NCBI GenBank assembly: GCA_947175205.1 | Contig: CAMWLS010000006.1 | Span: 1 to 64,000 of the forward strand | Direction of reading: 5' to 3' | Length of the DNA: 64,000 nt | From: an uncultured Porphyromonadaceae bacterium | GTDB lineage: Bacteria > Bacteroidota > Bacteroidia > Bacteroidales > Muribaculaceae | Shown: positions 38,188-47,064 of the stretch, piece after piece | Numbering within the stretch: the stretch's first letter is position 1 | How the letters are laid out: the number at the start of each line of letters is the position of its first letter | Notes under the pieces: model-generated | Told to the model about the DNA's origin: nothing | The model's database searches: none | Seen by the model: the letters and a program-made list of their open reading frames with translations, nothing else | Position numbers and translations under genes: made by a program

Positions 38188-38384
38188 AATTAGTTAATTT
38201 AAAGGTTAGTTAGTTAATAATAGTAAGCAAACTTCAGGAGAAAGGTATTGACTTTTTACTAATCATTATCGCCCGCCCGGAGCATACTTTTGAAAATAAA
38301 ACACCGCCGCATGCATTTTGTTTGTTAACTGCAGTCCCGTATTGCTGAAAAAAAATCTTAAATATCAAATAAAGACATAAAAAA
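38188..38384. other. Divergent control region of the oxalate operon
   Basis: This is the spacer between frc (minus) and the 38487 gene (plus). On minus the best -7 candidate is TACCTTTC (38240-38247), with no matching -33, so the oxalate promoter is not placed with confidence. Repeated GTTAGTTA-type A/T words lie close to the frc start at about 38190-38215. Confidence 0.35.
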
Positions 38385-38416
38385 TGTGCGCTGTATAGAT
38401 TTTTTATATATCTTTG
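38385..38416 (+). promoter_or_regulatory. Promoter of the 38487 gene
   Basis: A -7 box TATCTTTG (38409-38416) lies 20 bp after TGTG (38385-38388). The predicted leader is about 64 nt of very A/T-rich sequence, common for strongly expressed Bacteroidota genes. Confidence 0.65.
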
Positions 38417-38486
38417 CAGCAAAACGATATTCCAATCACACCTACTAATATCAAAATTCCAATTATATAATCAATTTTTTATCGTT

Positions 38487-40718
38487 ATGAGAAAGCTTTA
38501 CTCTCTTTTTGGAGCGGCAGCTTTAGCGTTTGCTTCTTTCACGGCAAGTGCTGACGCCACCGTTACCATCTACAGTTCCAACTATCTCTACCTTAAGGTT
38601 TATGAGGGTACTGACAACACCGGAACTCCCGTACCCCTGACAAGCTACAGCACAGAGGTTACCATCAGCGGCGATGAACTTTACATGGAAACTTCCAACT
38701 CCGGCTGGGGCGATCCTTATTATTTCACCGCAGTGCGCATTACTCCTGACAATGACGAGGACCAGGATAAGACTACCATAAAATTAGCACGTGAAAAAGA
38801 AAGCTGCACCATGACCGGTGTTGTTGACGGTTATATTAACGTACAGCTTAACCAGGGCCGCAAGGTTACCGTTAACGTTGATGACCCCGAACTCATCAAG
38901 GTTGGAACAAGCTCATACAATGCCAGCAACGCTGACCTTGTGGAAGGTCCCAACACTATTGTAATAGGAACTTATGACGGTTTCTACATGGCTGCCGCCA
39001 CTGATGAATGGCTCCTGACCAAGGCTACCCGTACTCCCGCAGGTGGCGAACCCCAGGACCTGACCATCTCAAAGTTTACCTCCGTTAACGTTTACTCATA
39101 TCAGGTTAGCAACGGTGATGTTTATGATTATGAACTCACTCACATAGATGACCTTGAGATTCCTGAGTTCCAGATTCGCGTGGATAATCCTGAAAAGGTA
39201 AGCGTGCAGGTGGACTATAACTCCAAGACTCTGGAGCCCAACACCTGGACCACTTTCCAGGCTCTTGACGGAACTGCCCGCGTTACAGTTCGCTTCACCG
39301 GTGACGGATATCAGGTTACCAACAACGGTGTGCCTGTAACCCCCTCTTACGGTTCTTATGAAATTACTGCCAAGGGCGGTGACATGATTGACGTTCAGTA
39401 TAACTTCCCTGAAGTTTACAGCACTGTCAGCGTTAGCTTCGCTGACCCTGCAGGCGCTGCCGGTCTTACTGCCATCAAGTATCTTGATGAGGACGTTGAC
39501 TTCTCAGAACCCTTCCAGGTTCAGAACGGCCGCAAGATTCAGTACTACGTTAACACTGATGACTTCAAGTTCAACAGCGTAACTGCTAATGGCGAGGACA
39601 TAACTCCCGGATATTTCTACAAATACGAAGATTTACAGATTAATGAAGATACTGAGTTAGTATTTGATCTGGAGCCCTATCCCGTCATGACTGCCACCAT
39701 CAAGTGTGAGAACTTTGACGGTCTGGTTCTCAAGAAAGATGACACTGAAATTGAAGTAACCGGTGAAGAAACTGTTGTGACATTCACTGAAAAGTCAAGA
39801 ACTTACTCAGTAGGACCCCGCTCAGGTTATGTATTCCACAGCGCCGTTATTTCAGGCGAAAACCGTGACGAGGAATTTGAAATTGGCCCCAACTCAGCTT
39901 ATGCACTGGCTGACGGTGACGTAGTAACAGTTGATATCACAAAGCTGGACCGCAGCAACACTCTGGTTCTTTACCTTGATGATATTGAATACTTCAACAG
40001 CAGCTGGTACTATGACTTCAATTTCGTTACAGCTCTGGGTGAAGAACTGGCAGGGACCTTTAAGAACGGCTACAACTTCATCAAGTTTGACAACGCTGAA
40101 GTTCCCCTGAAGAAGGTTTACTTCTATCCCAGCTCTTACAAGACTGTACTGCTGAACGGTGAGCCTCTTGAAGGCGGTTCTGAAGGCTCTTGGGGCGGTA
40201 TGACTTACAACAACGTTGAAATTGCTGACGGTGACGTTCTCAAGATGTACGTACGTTCTACACCTCAGATAAAGACTCTGACAGTTAACGCTGATGATGA
40301 TGCTGAATTTGTAGTTGAACAGGATTACGCTACCGTAGTTGACCACAGCATGCCCATTGAGGCTCACAACGGCACTCACCTGCACATTGTTCCCACTAAC
40401 GCTGAAGCACCCGTGAAGGTTTACCTGCAGGGCGCAGCTCAGACTCTGGCTGAGGGTGATGAAGAGAACCTCGGTACTGAGCTCACCGCTGATGAAAACG
40501 GCAAGTTCCTCATTGAACTGAATGACCACGCTTCAGTTGTGGTTAAGAAGGATGATTCTTCTTCCATCAGCTCTGTTGTAGTTGACGGCACAGCAGTTAA
40601 CTCAGACGTTTACACTGTTGACGGTGTTCTGGTAATGCGGAACGCATCTGCAAAGGATGTTGAGGCTCTTCCCGCAGGCTTCTACATTGTAGGTACCCAG
40701 AAAATCATCAAGAAGTAA
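38487..40718 (+). CDS. Large secreted repeat protein with T9SS-like C-terminus
   Basis: A 743-residue protein with a signal peptide (about 1-22). The rest is beta-rich, made of degenerate modules of about 90-110 residues that share a pattern of NGxxI or NGxxL, an aromatic-rich loop, and a DGDxL/V-type turn near each module end. It is strongly acidic (many D and E). The C-terminus (VYTVDGVLVMRN through GFYIVGTQKIIKK) resembles a type IX sorting domain. No enzyme motif was found. A surface adhesin or structural role is a guess. Confidence 0.65.
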   Translation: MRKLYSLFGAAALAFASFTASADATVTIYSSNYLYLKVYEGTDNTGTPVPLTSYSTEVTISGDELYMETSNSGWGDPYYFTAVRITPDNDEDQDKTTIKLAREKESCTMTGVVDGYINVQLNQGRKVTVNVDDPELIKVGTSSYNASNADLVEGPNTIVIGTYDGFYMAAATDEWLLTKATRTPAGGEPQDLTISKFTSVNVYSYQVSNGDVYDYELTHIDDLEIPEFQIRVDNPEKVSVQVDYNSKTLEPNTWTTFQALDGTARVTVRFTGDGYQVTNNGVPVTPSYGSYEITAKGGDMIDVQYNFPEVYSTVSVSFADPAGAAGLTAIKYLDEDVDFSEPFQVQNGRKIQYYVNTDDFKFNSVTANGEDITPGYFYKYEDLQINEDTELVFDLEPYPVMTATIKCENFDGLVLKKDDTEIEVTGEETVVTFTEKSRTYSVGPRSGYVFHSAVISGENRDEEFEIGPNSAYALADGDVVTVDITKLDRSNTLVLYLDDIEYFNSSWYYDFNFVTALGEELAGTFKNGYNFIKFDNAEVPLKKVYFYPSSYKTVLLNGEPLEGGSEGSWGGMTYNNVEIADGDVLKMYVRSTPQIKTLTVNADDDAEFVVEQDYATVVDHSMPIEAHNGTHLHIVPTNAEAPVKVYLQGAAQTLAEGDEENLGTELTADENGKFLIELNDHASVVVKKDDSSSISSVVVDGTAVNSDVYTVDGVLVMRNASAKDVEALPAGFYIVGTQKIIKK

Positions 40719-40762
40719 TTTAAACCCTGACATAACGATTATCGCAAGATAATCTCTAAGAT

Positions 40763-40802
40763 AGAAAAGACACCCGGCATTTTTCCGCCGGGTGTCTTTT
40801 CT
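40763..40802 (+). terminator. Bidirectional intrinsic terminator
   Basis: A 16-bp stem, AGAAAAGACACCCGGC/GCCGGGTGTCTTTTCT (40763-40778 with 40787-40802). It can serve the secreted-protein gene on plus and the small gene at 40827 on minus. Confidence 0.85.
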
Positions 40803-40826
40803 GTAATTAATGGACACACAAACCAT

Positions 40827-41063
40827 TTATTTCTCCGCCCATCCCAAAATGGTAGGGCTCTGAATGTCCACGCCATACTCCCGGGCGCGCGCAAGGATGG
40901 CTTTTGCCAGCTTGGTCTTGAGGTCCTCAGGGCAATAACGGAAATAAGCCTCCGCCGCCCTTACATGCGCGGCATCAGGCATGGGGTACTCCCGTCTCTC
41001 AGGGAGCCCGAAAACAGAATCAGGGAACTCCTTACGCTCCTCATAAGTAATGTCATCATTCAT
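40827..41063 (-). CDS. Small conserved-looking protein (DUF6582-like)
   Basis: A 78-residue soluble protein. The central segment FGLPERREYPMPDAAHVRAA recalls the LP.K..YP.PD..H...A pattern of small DUF6582-type proteins. A helical C-terminus follows (LAKAILARAREYGVD). No partner gene is near. Its independent position, terminator and codon use support it being real. Function is unknown. Confidence 0.6.
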   Translation of the reverse strand: MNDDITYEERKEFPDSVFGLPERREYPMPDAAHVRAAEAYFRYCPEDLKTKLAKAILARAREYGVDIQSPTILGWAEK

Positions 41064-41246
41064 AGTACGCTTTCTTTATATATTTATATATTAGATTAAG
41101 TATGTCCTGATATCACATTGCGGCTTTATATCATATTGCGTCACCACGTCACACAGCTTCCGCTTTCATATTATAACCCGCAGCGGACAAAAGTGGCCTG
41201 ACAAAATATGTTATTTAACACTTTACACTTATTTCACTTAAAAGAA
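41064..41246. other. Intergenic spacer
   Basis: This is the spacer upstream of the glycogen operon. No RNA or ORF was recognised. A/T-rich runs near 41064-41105 could hold the promoter of the small minus-strand gene, but no clear TAnnTTTG is seen. Confidence 0.4.
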
Positions 41247-41277
41247 TTTGTCATTACAAAAAAAACGCGTATTTTCG
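41247..41277 (+). promoter_or_regulatory. Promoter of the glycogen operon
   Basis: A -33 TTTG (41247-41250), 19 bp and a near-consensus -7 TATTTTCG (41270-41277). A GTAAGCC/GGCTTAC inverted repeat follows at about 41278-41304, at the predicted transcript start. Confidence 0.55.
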
Positions 41278-41368
41278 TAAGCCTATGTAAGCCAAACCGG
41301 CTTACCACTCGTTACATACATAACTGATCCTAAAACCTAACCCTAAATAAACACAATTTCTACAAGGT

Positions 41369-43312
41369 ATGAGTTATCTGAAGTTTGATAAGAACCTGCT
41401 GATAAACCTTGAACAGTCTTTACCTAAGGAGATGTTGCGCACTAACCGCTCAGGTGCCTATCACTGCACCACCCTGGTGGGATGCAACACCCGCAAACAG
41501 CACGGCCTGCTTGTTATCCCTATTCCTGAAAGGGACCACAAAAACTATGTTCTGCTGTCTTCCCTGGATGAGACCGTAATACAGCACGGCGCTGAATTTA
41601 ATCTGGGTCTGCACCGCTACAAGGGCGGCGTTTACAGCCCTAACGGACACAAGTATATCCGCGAGTTTGACTGCGAGAGCGTGCCACGCACCACCTTCCG
41701 CGTGGGAGGTGTGGTGATGACAAAGGAAAAAGTATTCATTTCCAATGAAAACAGACTCCTGATAAAATACACCCTGGTGGACGCTCACTCAGCCACAACA
41801 CTCCGCTTCAGGCCCTTCCTGGCCTTCCGTGAAAGTGAGAGTCTCTGCATGGCCAATGACAGCGTAAACCGCACCATAGAAGAGGTGGACAACGGCATAG
41901 GTACCTGCCTCTACAACGGCTTCCCCACCCTATACATGCAGTTTAGCCGTAAAGTAAGCTGGGTGGACCGCCCTGACTGGTACCGGGACATAGAATATGT
42001 AAAAGACATGGAACGCGGTGTACCTTACACTGAAGACCTCTGGGTACCCGGCTATTTTGAAATTCCCATCCGCAAGGGAGAGAGCATAATCTTCAGCGCC
42101 GGTACTGAGCCCGTGAAGCCCCGCTCACTCAAAACCATGTATGAGAATGAGATAAAGAGCCGCACTCCACGCTCCAGCTTCTTTAACTGCCTCAAGAACG
42201 CCGCAAAGCAGTTTTACCTCAAAGAGGGTGACCGCATGTACATCCTCTCAGGCTATCCCTGGGGCAAAATACTGGCCCGCAACTCCATGATGGCACTGCC
42301 GGGCCTGACACTGGCCATTGACCACAAGGCTGACTATGAAGCCATAATGCACACCTTCCTCCACGCCCTGGAGCACTTTATGCGTACCGGCGAAACAGAC
42401 AGCCGCATAGAAGGCATAGACCTTCCGGACATACCACTGTGGACCGTCTGGGCCATACAGCAGTATGACAAGAATTACGGCCATGAACAGACACGTGCCC
42501 TATACATGCAGGCTCTGTGCAAGATACTGGACTATATTCTGGACGGAGGTCACCCCAACCTGCGCGTTGACCCGCAGACCGGGCTTCTGGAGACACTGGG
42601 TACAGCCCAGCCGGTTTCATGGATGAACTCAGTGGTGGACGGTCTGCCCGTGATTCCCCGCAGTGGAAAATTAGTGGAGTTCAACGCCCTGTGGTATAAT
42701 GCCCTCTGCTTTGGAGAGGAACTGGCTCGTGAGAATCCTGACCTTGCTCCACGCGCCCGCGTGTGGTCAGAAACCGCTCATAAGATGGCGCCGGAGTTCA
42801 TAGACACCTTTATGACAGAGGCCGGTTATCTGCATGACTATGTTGACGGCACTTACGCTGACGTGGAAGTCCGCCCCAATATGGCAGTTGCCATAGGTCT
42901 TCAGTACTCACCTCTGGACCGCCGACAGCGCAAGGGCGTCCTGGATTTTGTCACCCGTGAGCTCCTGACACCCAAAGGCCTGCGCTCCCTCTCACCCAAA
43001 AGCTACCGCTACCGCCCCGCCTACCTGGGCAATCCGCGCGAGCGCGAGCTTGCGCTTCATCAGGGACCGGCGCGTCCGTGGCTCATGGGCTTCTATGCTG
43101 ACGCGTACCTGCGCGTATTCGGAATGAGCGGCGTAAGCTACATAGACCGCATGCTCATAGGCTTTGAAGATGAGATGTCACAGGGCTGCATAGGCTCCTT
43201 GTCACAGCTCTATGACGGAAACCCGCCCTATACCGGACGCGGAGCCGTATCTCACGCCACTAATGTGGCAGAGGTCCTCCGCACATTGCGTACCCTCAAA
43301 AAGATGATGTAA
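41369..43312 (+). CDS. Glycogen debranching enzyme (amylo-alpha-1,6-glucosidase, GH133-like)
   Basis: A 647-residue cytoplasmic protein. An N-terminal beta-domain (about 10-230, with NRSGAYHCTTLVGCNTRKQHGLLV) precedes an (alpha/alpha)6 catalytic domain with GYPWGKILARNSMMALPG and DLPDIPLWTVWAIQQY. The family hydrolyses alpha-1,6 branches of glycogen. It is first of three linked genes (30 and 62 bp gaps) for alpha-glucan metabolism. Confidence 0.92.
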   Translation: MSYLKFDKNLLINLEQSLPKEMLRTNRSGAYHCTTLVGCNTRKQHGLLVIPIPERDHKNYVLLSSLDETVIQHGAEFNLGLHRYKGGVYSPNGHKYIREFDCESVPRTTFRVGGVVMTKEKVFISNENRLLIKYTLVDAHSATTLRFRPFLAFRESESLCMANDSVNRTIEEVDNGIGTCLYNGFPTLYMQFSRKVSWVDRPDWYRDIEYVKDMERGVPYTEDLWVPGYFEIPIRKGESIIFSAGTEPVKPRSLKTMYENEIKSRTPRSSFFNCLKNAAKQFYLKEGDRMYILSGYPWGKILARNSMMALPGLTLAIDHKADYEAIMHTFLHALEHFMRTGETDSRIEGIDLPDIPLWTVWAIQQYDKNYGHEQTRALYMQALCKILDYILDGGHPNLRVDPQTGLLETLGTAQPVSWMNSVVDGLPVIPRSGKLVEFNALWYNALCFGEELARENPDLAPRARVWSETAHKMAPEFIDTFMTEAGYLHDYVDGTYADVEVRPNMAVAIGLQYSPLDRRQRKGVLDFVTRELLTPKGLRSLSPKSYRYRPAYLGNPRERELALHQGPARPWLMGFYADAYLRVFGMSGVSYIDRMLIGFEDEMSQGCIGSLSQLYDGNPPYTGRGAVSHATNVAEVLRTLRTLKKMM

Positions 43313-43342
43313 CCCACCCTGTTCCATAAAAAAATAATTCCA

Positions 43343-44602
43343 ATGAAAGCGTTAATGTTCGGGTGGGAGTTCCCACCTCATATTCTGGGCGGTCTGGGAA
43401 CCGCCAGCTATGGCCTCACAAAGGGCATGTGGGAGTGCGGCGACATGGAAATAAACTTTGTCATACCCAAGCCCTGGGGTGACGAGGACCGCTCTTTTGC
43501 CAACATAATAGGCGCATCACAAGTGCCCGTGGCCTGGCGTGATGTAAGCCGCGAGTATGTGGAGACACGCATAGGAAAGGTTATGGACCCTGACCTGTAC
43601 TTCAGACTCCGTGACCACATATATGCTGATTTCAACTACATGCGCACCAATGACCTGGGATGCATTGAATTCTCAGGACGCTATCCTGACAACCTCCTGG
43701 AGGAAATTAACAATTACTCCATCACTGCCGGAGTCATTGCACGCACCCTTGACTTTGACATAATCCACTCTCACGACTGGCTTACATATCCTGCCGGAAT
43801 ACACGCCAAGCAGGTAACAGGCAAGCCCCTGGTGATTCACGTTCACGCCACAGACTTTGACCGCTCAAGGGGAAATGTAAATCCCACCGTCTTTAACATA
43901 GAGCGTGACGGCATGATAAACGCTGACCACATAATCACCGTCAGCAACCTCACCCGTGACACAGTGATTAACCACTACGGCATAGACCCCGCCAAGGTTA
44001 CAACCGTCCACAACGCCGTTATCCCGCTGAGCCGGGAACTCCTGGACGTGGAAGTCACCAAGCCCAAAGAAAAAATTGTCACCTTCCTGGGCCGCATCAC
44101 CATGCAGAAAGGTCCGGAATACTTTGTTGAGGCAGCCGCCAAAGTGCTTAAGAACCAGCACAACGTCCGCTTTGTCATGGCCGGTTCCGGTGACATGATG
44201 GACAAGATGATTAACCTTGTGGCCCGCCGCGGCATTGCTGACCGCTTCCACTTCCCGGGCTTCATGAAAGGAAAGGAAGTGTATCAGATGCTTAAAGCCT
44301 CTGACGTGTATATGATGCCCTCTGTTTCAGAGCCTTTTGGAATCTCACCCCTTGAAGCCATGCAGATGGGCGTGCCCTCCATAATATCCAAACAGAGCGG
44401 CTGCGCGGAGATTCTCAATAACGTCATAAAGACTGATTACTGGGACATAGACGCCATGGCTGACGCCATCCACTCCATAATAACTTATCCGGCCATGTAT
44501 AACCAGCTCCGCAATGACGGTCTGGCTGAGGTGGCCGGCATAACCTGGGACAAGGCCGGCAAGAAAGTGATTGACATTTACAATAGCATCCTCAACCGCT
44601 GA
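43343..44602 (+). CDS. GT4-type glycosyltransferase, probable glycogen synthase
   Basis: A 419-residue GT-B enzyme. The N-terminal MFGWEFPPHILGGLGTASYGL matches the sugar-nucleotide-binding glycine loop of glycogen/starch synthase-like GT4 proteins. The IIHSHDWLTYPAG block, the GRITMQKGPEYF start of the second domain and the EPFGISPLEAMQMG acidic motif follow. Placed between a debranching enzyme and GH57, it is likely the alpha-1,4-glucan elongating enzyme of this organism. Donor choice (UDP- or ADP-glucose) is not readable. Confidence 0.88.
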   Translation: MKALMFGWEFPPHILGGLGTASYGLTKGMWECGDMEINFVIPKPWGDEDRSFANIIGASQVPVAWRDVSREYVETRIGKVMDPDLYFRLRDHIYADFNYMRTNDLGCIEFSGRYPDNLLEEINNYSITAGVIARTLDFDIIHSHDWLTYPAGIHAKQVTGKPLVIHVHATDFDRSRGNVNPTVFNIERDGMINADHIITVSNLTRDTVINHYGIDPAKVTTVHNAVIPLSRELLDVEVTKPKEKIVTFLGRITMQKGPEYFVEAAAKVLKNQHNVRFVMAGSGDMMDKMINLVARRGIADRFHFPGFMKGKEVYQMLKASDVYMMPSVSEPFGISPLEAMQMGVPSIISKQSGCAEILNNVIKTDYWDIDAMADAIHSIITYPAMYNQLRNDGLAEVAGITWDKAGKKVIDIYNSILNR

Positions 44603-44641
44603 TAACCCTGCATTATTTAACTCTAAGAAAAAAGTATAATC

Positions 44642-44668
44642 CTGATAAGTCTGATAATTCTGATATGA
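44642..44668 (+). repeat. Three tandem 9-bp repeats over the GH57 start
   Basis: CTGATAAGT, CTGATAATT and CTGATATGA follow each other directly. The third copy contains the ATG start codon (44665) of the GH57 gene. Confidence 0.7.
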
Positions 44669-46044
44669 AAGCCATATGTTTTTGCATGGAATTACACCAG
44701 CCCATGCGCCTGAAACGCTACAGGTTCTTTGATATAGGAAATGACCATTATTACTATGATGATTTCCTCAATGAAGACATCCTCACACGCCTTGCACAGC
44801 AGAGCTATATCCCCACAGCGCGCACACTGCTCAAGATGATAGAGGACAGCGCGGGTAAGTTCCGCTGCGCCATCTCAGTCACAGGAGTTGCCATGGAACA
44901 GTTTGAGCGTTACGCCCCTGAATTCATGGACCTCCTTAAGAAACTTGCCGCAACCGGAAACGTTGACTTCCTGGCCACCACCTATGCACACTCACTGGCC
45001 TCCCTGGCTGACCCTGAGGAGTTTGCCGCCCAGGTGAAAATGCAGACAGCCGCCATTGAGGAGCGCCTGGGCGTCAAGCCGCTGGTACTTCACAACACAC
45101 GCATGATTTACTGTGATGAAATGGCTCCCCAGATTCTGGATATGGGCCTCAAGGGCGTGCTCACTGAAGGCGCCAAGCACATTCTGGGCTGGAAGTCGCC
45201 TGATTACGTTTACGCCGCCTCCTCAGCTCCCAAACTTAAGATGCTGCTGCGTAACCCCAAGCTAAGTGATGACATCAGCTTCCGCTTCAGTGACAGCTCA
45301 TGGGACGCATATCCCCTCACTGCTGACAAGTACATGGACTGGATAGCCTCAACTCCCGCAGAGGAACAGGTCATAAACATCTGCCTGGGTATGGACACCT
45401 TTGGCGGTCTGCATCCCGCGGAAACCGGCATCTTCCAATTCCTGGAGGCCCTGCCGCGTTTTGCAGCGGAAAGAGACATCAGATGGGCCACACCCTCTGA
45501 GATTGTTAAGAAAGTAAAAGCCGTGGACCAGCTCTCTGTGATCCACCCCATTTCTGATGCTGATGAAGCCCGTGACACTTCAGCATGGCTCGGTAACGAC
45601 CTTCAGGCTGAAGCCTTCCGCAAACTATACAGCGTGGCGGAGCGTGTCCGCCTCTGTGATGACAGACGCCTCAAACAGGACTGGGATTATCTTCAGGGAA
45701 GTGACCACCTGTACTATATGTCCACCAAGCACTTTGCTGACGGTGCGGCCCACAGCGCGTTCAGCCCTTATGACACCCCCTTCCAGGCCTTTACAAACTA
45801 CATGAACGTACTCAGTGACTTCATTGTTCGCGTTGAAGAGCAGTATCCCCTGTCCATTGAAAACGAGGAACTTAACTCACTGGTGACCACCATACGCAAC
45901 CAGGCCACAGAAATTGAGACCCTCAACAAAGAACTGGCATCCATGCGTAAGAACGTAGAACAGTACAACATAGAACACCGTGACCGCCGGGCCATTGCTG
46001 ACAACGCCTTAGAAGAAACCGCCGCAGACGCAGACATAAAATAA
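44665..46044 (+). CDS. GH57 family alpha-glucan-active enzyme
   Basis: A 459-residue GH57 protein. The HQP near the N-terminus (MELHQP) is typical. The nucleophile is Glu168 (VLTEGAKHI) and the acid/base candidate is Asp244 (LGMDTFGG). The C-terminal 60 residues form a probable coiled coil (LVTTIRNQATEIETLNKEL). GH57 members include alpha-amylases, 4-alpha-glucanotransferases and branching enzymes. In this operon it may remodel or degrade glycogen; exact activity is uncertain. Confidence 0.88.
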   Translation: MKAICFCMELHQPMRLKRYRFFDIGNDHYYYDDFLNEDILTRLAQQSYIPTARTLLKMIEDSAGKFRCAISVTGVAMEQFERYAPEFMDLLKKLAATGNVDFLATTYAHSLASLADPEEFAAQVKMQTAAIEERLGVKPLVLHNTRMIYCDEMAPQILDMGLKGVLTEGAKHILGWKSPDYVYAASSAPKLKMLLRNPKLSDDISFRFSDSSWDAYPLTADKYMDWIASTPAEEQVINICLGMDTFGGLHPAETGIFQFLEALPRFAAERDIRWATPSEIVKKVKAVDQLSVIHPISDADEARDTSAWLGNDLQAEAFRKLYSVAERVRLCDDRRLKQDWDYLQGSDHLYYMSTKHFADGAAHSAFSPYDTPFQAFTNYMNVLSDFIVRVEEQYPLSIENEELNSLVTTIRNQATEIETLNKELASMRKNVEQYNIEHRDRRAIADNALEETAADADIK

Positions 46045-46073
46045 CTCCGCGGTAATTTCCCGTAACCCGCTAT

Positions 46074-46115
46074 AACTAAGGCTCCTTCTCAGAAAAAGAG
46101 GGAGCCTTAGTTTTG
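46074..46115 (+). terminator. Intrinsic terminator of the glycogen operon
   Basis: A 12-bp stem AACTAAGGCTCC/GGAGCCTTAGTT (46074-46085 with 46101-46112) followed by TTTTG. It lies 30 bp after the GH57 stop and 40 bp from the convergent SGNH gene. Confidence 0.85.
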
Positions 46116-46154
46116 TCTGGCCATTCAGAAAGTCCTTCCGGTACCCACAAAAGC

Positions 46155-47060
46155 TCACTGCATGGAAAGAAATTCAACAAGTATACGGGTAAATTTCTCC
46201 GCACCAACATCAGAAAGATGGTCAGGGTCATGGAAATCCTCATCAGTGAAAAGCTCACTGTCATAGAGGTCAAGGTATTTTAAACCGTACTTAGATACAA
46301 GCCGATGTGTAAGAACTTGCATCTCTACATATTGCTCCTTATCAGTGTTTTCCCGGAATGTCTTCCACACAGGAGTGGTCACTAAAATACACTCTATACC
46401 ATTCCTGTTACATAGCTCCACTGTCTGCTCCAAAAGCTGTAATACTTCTTCAGGGCGGCCGGAGGCTTTTCTTGTCAGTCCCTCAGCACGTTTCTTCCCA
46501 TATTCTTCCCATCCTATTGACCTGTTATTGAGATCAAATCCCAATCCGAATCCCAATGAGTCACAAATATTCCACTCCTGCGTAACCAGAAGGCCGCGCA
46601 AGCGCCCTATGTAATCTTCAAAGCTATATAGACATAAATTATATTTGGAGAAATCTGAATGAAGGGGAAGTTTCATTCCCACCTTATACTCCACACACAA
46701 AGCCGGATCAACGTCTTCAAGATGCTGTTCCCTGAAAGTGAAGTATGAAACAGAAATTATAATCTTCTTCAGATTAGACATCAACGGAAGATATTCATCT
46801 AATAAAGCGCGGTCATACTCTGGAGTTTGGTATATGTTGGCAAGATTAAACGTACTGTCACCCAGAACATCAGGTTTCACACCGTAGTAGGTATGTGAAG
46901 AGCCCAATATCAGGGTGCTCACCTTGTCTCCGTTCTGACGCATCCAGCGGTCTTTATAGCTGTAAGAACTGGGCAGGTTACGCACCACAATCTCTCCGGC
47001 TAAGAACAGCAGGCATACTATACAGGAAAATAATAAGATGTTCTTCAGGAAACGGTTCAT
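46155..47060 (-). CDS. SGNH/DltD-like membrane-anchored protein, MBOAT partner
   Basis: A 301-residue protein with an N-terminal membrane anchor (about 8-24) and an extracytoplasmic domain. The Ser motif is LILGSSHTYYG (about 50-60) and the late Asp-His block is HDPDHLSDVGAEKF. Together these fit an SGNH-hydrolase-like fold used by DltD/AlgX-type O-acetyl transfer partners. It starts 4 bp after the MBOAT gene, so the two are coupled. A role in acylating an exported polymer is inferred from that pairing. Confidence 0.75.
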   Translation of the reverse strand: MNRFLKNILLFSCIVCLLFLAGEIVVRNLPSSYSYKDRWMRQNGDKVSTLILGSSHTYYGVKPDVLGDSTFNLANIYQTPEYDRALLDEYLPLMSNLKKIIISVSYFTFREQHLEDVDPALCVEYKVGMKLPLHSDFSKYNLCLYSFEDYIGRLRGLLVTQEWNICDSLGFGLGFDLNNRSIGWEEYGKKRAEGLTRKASGRPEEVLQLLEQTVELCNRNGIECILVTTPVWKTFRENTDKEQYVEMQVLTHRLVSKYGLKYLDLYDSELFTDEDFHDPDHLSDVGAEKFTRILVEFLSMQ

Positions 47061-47064
47061 AAGC

